A DNA stretch of 5,995 nucleotides from Deltaproteobacteria bacterium (GCA_024641835.1 JAHECH010000299.1:1-5995), one strand, 5' to 3'. Positions 1 through 5,153 are shown, counted from the stretch's first letter. The notes: generated by a model not told the origin, from the letters alone. Program-made: numbers and translations.

Positions 1-131
1 GGGCTATTCCCTGAATCACGTTACGTGGTGCAGAATGCCAAGAGCATCCAGTCTTGCTGTCCTTGGCATATCATGCTTTTAATCTCAAACAGATATAATC
101 TCAATTAAATTGTTAAAGAGCGTCCCGCTAT
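1..131 (-). repeat. 131-bp boxA-containing repeat, copy 1
   Basis: This stretch recurs at 3773-3903 in the same orientation. Positions 1-121 are identical to 3773-3893; the only two mismatches are at 122-123. The copy begins at the window edge, so it may extend further left. Read on the minus strand it holds a boxA-like motif (107-121), then two AATCTCAA direct repeats as seen on the plus strand (81-88 and 97-104, 16 bp apart), then a hairpin at 36-68 (7 bp outer stem TGCCAAG/CTTGGCA, 3-nt bulge, 4 bp inner stem AGCA/TGCT, 8-nt loop), then a short palindrome CACGT-T-ACGTG at 17-27. I see no open frame, no terminal inverted repeats and no target duplication. It could be a small mobile repeat, a transcribed RNA element, or a duplicated leader. 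The repeat itself is certain; its nature is not. Confidence 0.9.
107..121 (-). promoter_or_regulatory. boxA-like antitermination motif in repeat copy 1
   Basis: The minus strand reads GCTCTTTAACAATTT, which matches the boxA core of enterobacterial rRNA leaders (the Nus-factor antitermination site). No boxB or boxC is identified and no rRNA gene follows. Function is inferred from the motif and from its conservation in both repeat copies. Confidence 0.45.
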
Positions 132-394
132 ACACCACATTCTCCACGTCAAGTTATTTATTTTCCTATGACCGTCCCCCATTCCCAGGGGTCACTACGC
201 GCTGCCCATCTCAGACCCATCGACGCACATTCCGAAAGAACCTCAAAAAACTTTCTACCAAGGGGATACTTTTACCCCTTGACAAGAGGAGGCCTTATAA
301 GTGTCGGGCAATCGTTTGCTGTTCTCTTTGTCCTTTGTCAAGGCTGACCCCTATGATCCCCTGCTATGAGACTGGTGCGATGGGCTTTCAACGC
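132..394. other. Intergenic region downstream of the amidohydrolase gene
   Basis: I see no credible gene here. A plus-strand open frame passes through (110-649) but has no ribosome site and runs antisense to the amidohydrolase 3' end. Small structures are visible: a 7-bp hairpin at 259-281 and a 9-bp inverted pair, CCTTGACAA at 277-285 and TTGTCAAGG at 335-343. A TTGACA at 279-284 lies only 11 bp from TATAAG, too close for a promoter. Confidence 0.5.
245..281 (-). terminator. Weak candidate terminator for the amidohydrolase gene
   Basis: On the minus strand a CAAGGGG/CCCCTTG stem (7 bp, 9-nt loop) is followed by eight other bases and then six T residues (forward A run 245-250). The gap before the T run and the distance of over 100 bp from the stop codon make this a poor match to a classical intrinsic terminator. 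Confidence 0.25.
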
Positions 395-1768
395 TTATGG
401 AGTCTCGAACTTATACAGTTTGACAGCGTTTTCTCGAAGTACTTTCCGGGCGATACCCAACGCTTCCTCATGCGTAATTTCGCCGTCACGCATCATTTCT
501 GTGAGCGCAAGCGACAATGCCTGCCTCGCGCTACGGGTCCCCATACAAGTGAATTCTTCCCAATTGAGGAAGAGCATGTTCGGATCGACTTCAAAACCAT
601 CGGTCCCAAAGAGGACTTTGTCTGGAGAGATCTCCAGCCAACTCCGTAACACATCGCTGAGTTCTCGCGGATAAATGAGAAATGCGATGGCTGAGAAATC
701 GGCATAGACATTGGGTTTAAGGAGCATGGCGGCAGATTGCTTCGCAAAAGGCCAGCCCCCGTGGATGATGACAAAATTGGTCTTTCGCAGCACCGGATCG
801 TTGAAGACCGGTTCCAGTAACAGGGGATTCGAGCCGACTACGTCGAAATATCTGCCGATGCCGAAACCCGTATGGATGTGGACGGCCAGGTCCAGTCGAC
901 CAGCTTCGCGGGAGATGTAGCGAAACAGATAATCCTGCAGCGTCTTGTATTCGCCCGCCGTCGGTTTCCCTCCCTTGACATATCGGTCATACACGCGCTT
1001 TGCCTGTTCCACTGACGGATTGGAAATATCCAGCGTGCGCACGTAGGCTGTCAGGAATTTGACCGCCACTGCGCCTCCGTGCTTCTGGCGCTCCATCGCA
1101 GGGGTAACAACCCTGGTCAGATATCCCTCCAGACTGGGCGGTAATCGGCTCAATCCCAGGTCCGTCAGATGGGTCTTCAGCAACCGCTCCAGACTGCCAT
1201 AGGAGGTAACAAGATCGGGTCTTGCTTTTCGCACTTCTTTGTTGATGAGTGGGAACATCAAAGCGTCAGCGTAAGAGACCCAGCGAAAACGGGGAGCAGG
1301 CAGGCTGCGATCCATGACCACGCGGTTGGCAAGCATGGTCTCAATGCCTATTTTGTCGAGGACCGAAGCGGGATAGTTGTCGCCTTGTTCAAGCATGACC
1401 TGCCGTTTGACCTGAACCACGTCATGGGGAAGCTCCTTTGTGACGGCGCCTCGCGGAAGTCCATAGAGCGCTTGCCAGACGGCAAGGAACTCCGGGCTCT
1501 TGGGCCGCAACCGAAAAGGAACGAGCGCCATCTCGGCACCGGGATCAGTGGCGGCAGTTTCTAAGGTGTGATAACTCAGTTCACCCCATTCGGTATCACG
1601 TTCACCCTCTTTGAGGGCCCGCAATGGATGGGCGTGGTTGTCAATGACCTTTATTGCGGCTATCGCTGTCACAAGTGCAGGATCGGGGGTTGTTTGCGCC
1701 CCCAGGAGATACGGAAAGGTGAAACATAGAAGGGTGCAAAACGCCAACACGGCAAGCATCTTCTTCAT
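395..1768 (-). CDS. Exported metal-dependent amidohydrolase (Amidohydro_2-like TIM barrel)
   Basis: The 457-residue protein is a probable periplasmic or secreted hydrolase of the amidohydrolase superfamily; its substrate cannot be told from sequence. Residues 1-24 form a signal peptide (KK, then a hydrophobic core, likely cleavage after LLGA). The metal-site pattern is complete: H45-A-H47 on strand 1, K237 in AVAVKF as the candidate bridging lysine, H297/H299 in AVHIHTG, H336 in VIIHGG, and D390 in LFGTDG. The C-terminus ENAVKLYKF is the usual closing helix of amidohydrolase-2 proteins. The start is set by AAGGTGG (minus strand, forward 1774-1780) five bases upstream of ATG. No partner gene lies beside it: repeats flank it on both sides, so it appears as a lone transcription unit. 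The nearest kin by look are FluG-N-terminal-like or uronate-isomerase-like hydrolases. Confident in superfamily, not in reaction. Confidence 0.9.
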   Translation of the reverse strand: MKKMLAVLAFCTLLCFTFPYLLGAQTTPDPALVTAIAAIKVIDNHAHPLRALKEGERDTEWGELSYHTLETAATDPGAEMALVPFRLRPKSPEFLAVWQALYGLPRGAVTKELPHDVVQVKRQVMLEQGDNYPASVLDKIGIETMLANRVVMDRSLPAPRFRWVSYADALMFPLINKEVRKARPDLVTSYGSLERLLKTHLTDLGLSRLPPSLEGYLTRVVTPAMERQKHGGAVAVKFLTAYVRTLDISNPSVEQAKRVYDRYVKGGKPTAGEYKTLQDYLFRYISREAGRLDLAVHIHTGFGIGRYFDVVGSNPLLLEPVFNDPVLRKTNFVIIHGGWPFAKQSAAMLLKPNVYADFSAIAFLIYPRELSDVLRSWLEISPDKVLFGTDGFEVDPNMLFLNWEEFTCMGTRSARQALSLALTEMMRDGEITHEEALGIARKVLRENAVKLYKFETP

Positions 1769-1937
1769 TTATACCACCTTCTTCGTGTTTTTTGAAAAGA
1801 GTGAAAAGAGTCACAATATGAGTACAGCACGGCAACGGGATGCCCTTAAGATTCTAAGAAACTTAATCCAGCAACAAACACATGGGATACCATTTACCAT
1901 TGACACCTTGCCCTGTGCCCTGTTGCCCTGGTGCCCT
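1769..1937. other. Upstream region of the amidohydrolase gene
   Basis: This region should hold the promoter of the amidohydrolase gene, but I cannot point to a convincing -35/-10 pair. It contains the ribosome site (1774-1780), a tandem 9-bp duplication GAAAAGAGT at 1794-1811, and four GCCCTG hexamers spaced 7-8 bp apart (1910, 1917, 1925, 1933) running into the REP-like end at 1938. A plus-strand frame of 76 codons (1818-2048) starts with a plausible helical stretch (MSTARQRDALKILRNLIQQQ), but it runs on through the repeat element and lacks a clear ribosome site, so I do not call it a gene. Confidence 0.4.
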
Positions 1938-1967
1938 GGGGTCGGGCCACGGCATGTCTTTGATTAT
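1938..1967 (+). repeat. REP-like end motif, copy 1
   Basis: The copy begins GGGGTCGGGCCACGGCATGT and continues TTTGAT. It agrees with the copies on the minus strand ending at 2248 and 5885. It is the only one in plus orientation and forms the left end of the 311-bp element. Confidence 0.7.
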
Positions 1968-2057
1968 TCGGAATTAATGTTCCAGAAATTAGGTGTTTTG
2001 GGCGCCTATATCGTCTTTTTCAGCCCCGAAAAGAGCGTTACGTTATAGTGAGCAGGT

Positions 2058-2181
2058 CCCTCCCGGGGCTGATTGCCCTTCACACCCTTCTTTGGCTTCT
2101 TCTCACAGTACAATGCCGCTTCGCTCTTGCCATAGACTCTCGGGAATAACAGCCTTTTTACCCTCGAAAAACGGATTATAG
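2058..2181 (-). repeat. 124-bp duplicated block, copy A (possible transposase 3' remnant)
   Basis: Positions 2058-2159 are identical to 5695-5796 (102 bp); the next 22 bp match with five differences. On the minus strand one frame (2198 down to the TGA at 2103) reads YLQRWAYN, then FFEGKKAVIPESLWQERSGI, and stops. Between the two copies this frame shows one amino-acid change (P/A) and two silent changes, whereas the neighbouring frame has replacements at every changed codon. That favours the first frame as the ancestral coding one. A second frame (…VYGKSEAALYCEKKPKK…) is also open, so the assignment is uncertain. I treat it as the decayed C-terminal end of a transposon-borne protein inside an inverted-repeat element. 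Confidence 0.6.
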
Positions 2182-2218
2182 GCCCATCTTTGGAGGTAAC
2201 TTCAGCAGCATTCTATCT

Positions 2219-2248
2219 TATATCATATACTTGGCGTGGCCCGACCCC
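2219..2248 (-). repeat. REP-like end motif, copy 2
   Basis: The minus strand reads GGGGTCGGGCCACGCCAAGT followed by ATATGATAT. It forms the right end of the 311-bp element and lies just below the half-attC-like sequence that follows the HEPN-like gene. Confidence 0.7.
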
Positions 2249-2256
2249 ATTACACA

Positions 2257-2282
2257 GGTCGGCGTTGATGCGGCGGTTAGAT
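2257..2282 (-). other. Half-attC-like sequence after the HEPN-like gene
   Basis: Immediately after the TGA of the 459-residue gene the minus strand reads ATCTAAC, which fits the integron R'' core RYYYAAC, followed by a TCAACGCCGAC block that resembles the L'' side of classical attC sites such as that of aadA1. The complementary right half (L' and GTTRRRY) is missing: the REP-like element begins within about ten bases. The call rests on motif resemblance only. Confidence 0.35.
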
Positions 2283-2283
2283 C

Positions 2284-3663
2284 TCATTTCGTCGCGCCGC
2301 TGCGTCTCGCACTAGTGTTGGTACGAGCGGCGCGCGCGGGTTTGGCGCGCAGCATGCGGACCACTTTATAAATCCCTGCGCGGCGTAACCATTCGATCAG
2401 GCAGATGCGAGAGATAGCAGACAGCGCGCTAAGCATCCCATCGAACGACGGATCCTTGAAATGGTTTTGCATGAGCATAGGGAGGAGCTCCCCGGCAACA
2501 AGCTCCCCGCGATGCACGTGCTCGCTGCGAACTCTTTGAGGATGAACAGATAGTTCACGGAGACGCCGTGCGTCGCTTGGGCTCATGAGGCTCGCTATGA
2601 CGTCGTAGACGTTCATCCAATCATATCGGTTCCCCGTCGGCTTCAGCGCCTCGCAGGCAACAACTAGGAAGGCTGCATAGGCAGTGCGCTGATCCGGCCA
2701 CATTGACATTGCAATCAGATAAGCGTTGCCCGCTCGGAGCAAGTGCTCTCGCTTGTCGGTTGGTAGCCGAAGGAAAGTCTCCCAGAGACTTTCGATATCT
2801 GCCGGAACCCATTGCTCTTGCATGTCAGGCCATATTCCATACGGGCCGAGACCCGGGCGCGTCACATGACGTCTTGCCACTGGTGGAGCGCATCCACGTC
2901 TTGGAAACTCCACTTGGGGCGATAACTCTGCATAGCCAACATTTCGAAGCGTGCAGTCTGTTATACGACCTTCGGCATTAATATCGAAAACCCATCCTCG
3001 TTCGGGCTTGCTCAATTCGAGATTCAGTCCAAGAACGAAGCTCAGAAACACACGGAGTTCGTGAAGGCGCCTCTGAAAGTTTGCACTGACCCCCTGCTGT
3101 CCGATGCCTTCCACCATCGCATCCACAATAATAATCTGCTGGCCTAGCAGGGTATCAGGGTGTTTCGAAGGTGGGCCGAGCCTATGGTCGTCATCTGGCC
3201 AGAGCTCACCCCGCCACGGGAGCCCGTCATAGATTAGGTAAGCCTGTCGAGGGGCACGAAGCGTTTTCCCCGTGTGTGCTCTTGCGCTTACTGCATTGAT
3301 GAAGTCTCGCGCGTCATCTAGGGACAGCAGAGGTTCGCCACTCAGTCGCGCTCGGAGTCGGAGTTCTTTACCGCGTGTCCTTTCCCAAACTATGTCTATT
3401 GTCACCGATGATGGCGTGTTCGCCGTATGCACAGAGAGGGTTCCACTGTTCTCCGCGGCATCGAGCTGGGTCAACGAACTCATATTCCAACCCCGTTCCT
3501 CGGCCTCGGCGCTAAGGTGTGCCATCCAACTTTCGGCTTCGTTTGCCGAAACGACGAGCGCGATCGGCCACTCACCAGCTTCAAAGCGGAGATCGGCTAC
3601 CTGCCGCACACCGCCGCCGCCATCTGCAACGTGAATTTGTGCGCTAGACTTCTGCCTGGGCAT
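2284..3663 (-). CDS. Unrecognised protein with a C-terminal HEPN-like domain
   Basis: I do not recognise this 459-residue protein as a named family. Residues 1-120 are mixed alpha/beta with a glycine run (G15-G18). The middle (about 140-290) is rich in Trp, Pro and Gly (YDGLPWRGELW, YGIWPD). Residues 290-430 are helical and look like an Apea-type HEPN fold: an AFLVVACEAL helix around E338, then RVRSEHVHRGE, in which R379 and H384 give the R-x4-H signature of HEPN ribonucleases with the usual trailing G-E. The tail 433-459 is Arg/Lys/Ala-rich and may bind nucleic acid. There is no signal peptide or membrane segment, so it is likely cytoplasmic. The ATG at 3663 has only a weak upstream AGG (TAGTAGG). 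It stands alone between repeats with no partner gene. A defence or RNA-cleavage role is inference from the HEPN-like motif only. Confidence 0.72.
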   Translation of the reverse strand: MPRQKSSAQIHVADGGGGVRQVADLRFEAGEWPIALVVSANEAESWMAHLSAEAEERGWNMSSLTQLDAAENSGTLSVHTANTPSSVTIDIVWERTRGKELRLRARLSGEPLLSLDDARDFINAVSARAHTGKTLRAPRQAYLIYDGLPWRGELWPDDDHRLGPPSKHPDTLLGQQIIIVDAMVEGIGQQGVSANFQRRLHELRVFLSFVLGLNLELSKPERGWVFDINAEGRITDCTLRNVGYAELSPQVEFPRRGCAPPVARRHVTRPGLGPYGIWPDMQEQWVPADIESLWETFLRLPTDKREHLLRAGNAYLIAMSMWPDQRTAYAAFLVVACEALKPTGNRYDWMNVYDVIASLMSPSDARRLRELSVHPQRVRSEHVHRGELVAGELLPMLMQNHFKDPSFDGMLSALSAISRICLIEWLRRAGIYKVVRMLRAKPARAARTNTSARRSGATK

Positions 3664-3772
3664 AGAACCTACTAAAGCGGGACTCTCTTTTAAAATTTAG
3701 CAATTTATCTTTCAACTGAACAATTACCTCTTTCTGCTATTGATTCTCCCCTCTCCACTGAAAATCCGATGC
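3664..3772 (-). promoter_or_regulatory. AT-rich upstream region of the HEPN-like gene
   Basis: This 109-bp gap is clearly richer in A+T than the gene it precedes. A weak promoter is possible on the minus strand: TTGAAA (3710-3715), 17-bp spacer, TAAAAG (3687-3692), placing the start site some 20 bp before the ATG. The -10 is poor. It separates the gene from repeat copy 2, whose boxA would lie in the leader of any transcript arriving from the EthD gene. Confidence 0.25.
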
Positions 3773-3903
3773 GGGCTATTCCCTGAATCACGTTACGTGG
3801 TGCAGAATGCCAAGAGCATCCAGTCTTGCTGTCCTTGGCATATCATGCTTTTAATCTCAAACAGATATAATCTCAATTAAATTGTTAAAGAGCCCCCCGC
3901 TAT
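3773..3903 (-). repeat. 131-bp boxA-containing repeat, copy 2
   Basis: This is the full second copy of 1-131 (offset 3772, 129 of 131 identical). The boxA-like motif is at 3879-3893, the bulged hairpin at 3808-3840 and the CACGT-T-ACGTG palindrome at 3789-3799. It lies between the EthD and HEPN-like genes. On its left it meets the AT-rich gap; on its right it abuts an attC-like half site. Near identity across 131 bp of apparently non-coding DNA points to recent duplication, gene conversion or selection. The two copies are direct repeats bracketing 3.64 kb, so recombination between them could delete the amidohydrolase and HEPN-like genes together. Confidence 0.92.
3879..3893 (-). promoter_or_regulatory. 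boxA-like antitermination motif in repeat copy 2
   Basis: The minus strand reads GCTCTTTAACAATTT, identical to the motif in copy 1. Here it lies between the EthD stop codon (57 bp away) and the HEPN-like gene, so it could act on read-through transcription into the latter. That role is inferred. Confidence 0.45.
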
Positions 3904-3905
3904 CA

Positions 3906-3935
3906 CGGTCACTCGCAAGCGTCTTGTTATGCCGC
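3906..3935 (-). other. Half-attC-like sequence after the EthD gene
   Basis: Sixteen bases past the EthD stop the minus strand reads GCGGCATAACAAGACGC, resembling the left (R''-L'') half of an integron attC site. Its first ten bases (forward GTTATGCCGC, 3926-3935) are the exact reverse complement of forward GCGGCATAAC at 4323-4332 on the other side of the gene, as expected for the two ends of one cassette. The right half is missing, apparently displaced by the 131-bp repeat. Confidence 0.4.
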
Positions 3936-3950
3936 GCCTGAGACATCCCA

Positions 3951-4280
3951 TTAGCTGGATATGATCCCATGCTCTTCTGAGATAAAATACGCAACTCTGC
4001 TTTCGTCAATGAAGTTGTGCTCATCCTCTCGTGAAGCCTGCCATTCCGGACTCTTGCGCGCTTCTAATAAAGCAGCCATATCATCAAACCAGAGTTCAGC
4101 CATACCATCAAAATCTGCTGCCCGGGCGTCGCCTGGAACATTGATGCGATGGCTTTGCACTAATCGGCGCAAACCTGGGATGCGTGCGCCAATCGGACCA
4201 TGAATGTTTTTCCAGTAATGGAAGCAGTCTTCATCAGTCATACCTGATTTTTTGGTAATACAGTACACGAGCTTAATCAT
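3951..4280 (-). CDS. EthD-family dimeric alpha+beta barrel protein
   Basis: This 109-residue protein matches the EthD / dimeric alpha-beta barrel pattern over its whole length: an MIKLVYCI first strand, a helix ending HYWKNIHGP (residues 21-29, H27 being the typical conserved histidine), GLRRLVQSHRI, DGMAELWFDD (58-67), a helix with RKSPEWQAS, then NFID and VAYFISEEH. Relatives are small cytoplasmic proteins named after EthD of ether-degradation operons; most have no assigned reaction. The start is fixed by AGAGGA (forward 4287-4292) six bases before the ATG. No P450, ferredoxin or degradative gene lies nearby, so a role in ether breakdown is not supported. Perfect 10-bp inverted copies of GCGGCATAAC flank the gene, suggesting it moved as a unit. 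Confidence 0.9.
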   Translation of the reverse strand: MIKLVYCITKKSGMTDEDCFHYWKNIHGPIGARIPGLRRLVQSHRINVPGDARAADFDGMAELWFDDMAALLEARKSPEWQASREDEHNFIDESRVAYFISEEHGIISS

Positions 4281-4386
4281 TGCTCATCCTCTAGAAGCCA
4301 TGAGATCGGACGTGTTAGATCAGCGGCATAACGCTGCAGATCAGAAGACGCAATTAGCCGTTGGCTGTATTTGTCTGGTTCAGCCT
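4281..4386. other. Spacer between MazF and EthD genes with core-site-like motif
   Basis: This gap holds the EthD ribosome site (4287-4292) and forward GCGGCATAAC (4323-4332), the partner of the inverted copy at 3926-3935. A CAGCG/CGCTG stem (4321-4336) surrounds it. A GTTAGAT sits at 4314-4320, and minus-strand AGCCAACGGC follows the MazF stop. A complete attC with paired L boxes cannot be drawn convincingly. No promoter for EthD is obvious; it may be read from the toxin-antitoxin promoter. Confidence 0.35.
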
Positions 4387-4722
4387 TCAATAGATGCAAG
4401 CATCAAGGATTGACAGAACTTCGTCGAGCACATCATCTGAGGCCTTTCCGATGGGCTTCGCTTGGCGAGCACGAAAATCGATAGACTTGACCTGCTCGAC
4501 CATCACAAATCCCTTCACGTCCGGGTTCTTCGTGACTGCCACATGAAAAGGGTATCCGCGATCAGTGCTAGTCAGGGGGCATACAATGGTGAGCCCCGTT
4601 TTCTGGTTGAACAGGGTGTTGCTCACGACAAGCGCAGGGCGACGACCTTTTTGTTCGTGACCCGACTGGGGGTCGAAGGTAACTGCGATGAAATCCCCCT
4701 TTTTCGGAATGTACGCTTTCAC
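4387..4722 (-). CDS. mazF: MazF-family endoribonuclease toxin
   Basis: This 111-residue protein is a type II toxin of the MazF/PemK family, close in layout to E. coli MazF, an mRNA interferase that cuts single-stranded RNA at short motifs. Visible family blocks are YIPKKGDFIAVTFDP (4-18), GHEQKGRRPALVVS (21-34, R28 being the likely catalytic arginine), NNKTG-like NQKTGL, VCPLTST (47-53, catalytic Thr region), GYPFHV, and VMVEQVKSIDFRAR (73-86). Length is normal and nothing is broken. It starts with GTG at 4722, directly after the TAG of the antitoxin gene with no gap, and is preceded by GAGAGGT (forward 4730-4736) seven bases away. It shares the antitoxin promoter. Cleavage specificity cannot be read from sequence. 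Confidence 0.96.
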   Translation of the reverse strand: MKAYIPKKGDFIAVTFDPQSGHEQKGRRPALVVSNTLFNQKTGLTIVCPLTSTDRGYPFHVAVTKNPDVKGFVMVEQVKSIDFRARQAKPIGKASDDVLDEVLSILDACIY

Positions 4723-4971
4723 CTACCAGACCTCTCTGCCAACCGGCTCGCCCCAATCAATTTTGTCGGCCTTGTAGTTCTTGGGTATGCGCGAAACGAG
4801 TTCTTTCAGACTCTGCCTACCGCGAATACGTCTTGCCGGAGCAATGACAATCAGTCCGTCGCGGGCGGTTACATCGACGTCGTCTCCTACGGAAATATGC
4901 ACGTCCTCGAGTAGGCGCTTGGCAAGGCGCAACCCCTGGCTATTTCCCCACCTCTGGATTTTTGTCACCAT
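4723..4971 (-). CDS. mazE: MazE-family antitoxin (AbrB/SpoVT-fold)
   Basis: This 82-residue antitoxin binds and blocks MazF and usually represses its own operon. The N-terminal half (about 3-48) is a swapped-hairpin AbrB-type DNA-binding domain with the signature VTKIQRWGNSQGLRLAKRLL, then ISVGDDVDV and GLIVIAP. The acidic/aromatic tail IDWGEPVGREVW is the typical toxin-binding segment. I chose the ATG at 4971 because AGGAGG (forward 4979-4984) lies seven bases upstream and because homologues begin at MVTKIQRWGN. A longer frame from 5025 would start inside the -35 box and is rejected. The stop TAG touches the MazF GTG start, and the two genes are in the same frame. Confidence 0.96.
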   Translation of the reverse strand: MVTKIQRWGNSQGLRLAKRLLEDVHISVGDDVDVTARDGLIVIAPARRIRGRQSLKELVSRIPKNYKADKIDWGEPVGREVW

Positions 4972-4994
4972 ATGGATACCTCCTATGGATATCC
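4968..4994. promoter_or_regulatory. Candidate MazE operator
   Basis: Between the -10 box and the start codon lie CCATATGG (4968-4975), a direct repeat TATGGATA (4971-4978 and 4984-4991, 13 bp apart), and palindrome GGATATCC (4987-4994). Such clustered symmetry fits autorepression by an AbrB-fold antitoxin. A further palindrome, CTCGG-T-CCGAG (5026-5036), lies directly upstream of the -35. Binding is inferred. Confidence 0.45.
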
Positions 4995-4996
4995 GA

Positions 4997-5025
4997 AGTA
5001 TAGCCAACAGGAAAAGCCTTGTCAA
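4997..5025 (-). promoter_or_regulatory. Sigma70-type promoter of the mazEF pair
   Basis: On the minus strand the -35 is TTGACA (forward 5020-5025, consensus), the spacer is exactly 17 bp, and the -10 is TATACT (forward 4997-5002, five of six). The start site would fall about 20 bp before the MazE ATG, so the leader is short and carries the strong AGGAGG ribosome site. Confidence 0.85.
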
Positions 5026-5153
5026 CTCGGTCCGAGGCCGAACGCTGGCATCGGCGGGAGCCCGCTTTGTAGGCGATCCGGTGGATCGATTGGTTGTGTG
5101 GGGCGCAATTCGTTGCCCTTATTTTGTCTGTACATGATCCACAGCCTATGAAT
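5026..5153. other. Non-coding stretch between mazEF promoter and inverted-repeat element
   Basis: I see no gene. Several short symmetric sequences occur: CTCGG-T-CCGAG (5026-5036), GCGGGAGCCCGC (around 5056-5068) and GATCC-GGT-GGATC (around 5075-5087). A minus-strand frame of 98 codons (5022-5318) crosses this stretch, but it runs from the element into the mazEF promoter, has no ribosome site and looks like chance. Confidence 0.4.

Larger units (their letters stand above)
1938..2248. mobile_element. 311-bp non-autonomous element with REP-like inverted ends
   Basis: The left end (1938-1964, plus) and right end (2222-2248, minus) are 27-bp imperfect inverted repeats matching at 23 of 27 positions; the first 14, GGGGTCGGGCCACG, are identical. 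A third copy of this end lies at 5856-5885. The interior holds the block that is duplicated at 5695-5818. No transposase gene is intact and no clear target duplication is visible. Motifs of the TAAT-GGGGTC type often accompany REP-associated (RAYT/Y1) transposases, so a RAYT-mobilised element is my guess; that link comes from memory of such genomes and not from this sequence. Confidence 0.55.

Noticed and set aside
279..301. TTGACA and TATAAG as a plus-strand promoter
   Set aside because: The spacing is 11 bp rather than 16-18 bp and no gene follows on the plus strand.
110..649. Plus-strand 179-codon open frame
   Set aside because: It begins inside the 131-bp repeat, has no ribosome site, and its second half is antisense to the well-supported amidohydrolase.
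1818..2048. Plus-strand 76-codon frame starting MSTARQRDALKILRNL
   Set aside because: The first 30 residues look plausible, but the frame runs through the REP-like end and element body, there is no convincing ribosome site, and it would overlap the amidohydrolase promoter region.
2103..2150. Minus-strand MARAKRHCTV start resembling RAYT transposase N-termini
   Set aside because: It is an alternative frame of the same duplicated block, stops after 17 codons, and the resemblance is limited to about seven residues, so I treat it as coincidence.
1993..2181. Plus-strand frames sharing PPGADCPSHPSLASSHST here and at 5561-5818
   Set aside because: The shared protein string is simply the 102-bp DNA repeat read on the plus strand; upstream parts are unrelated and no start signals are present.
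4972..5025. Upstream 18-codon extension of the MazE gene
   Set aside because: It would start inside the consensus -35 box; the internal ATG at 4971 has a near-ideal ribosome site and matches the family start.
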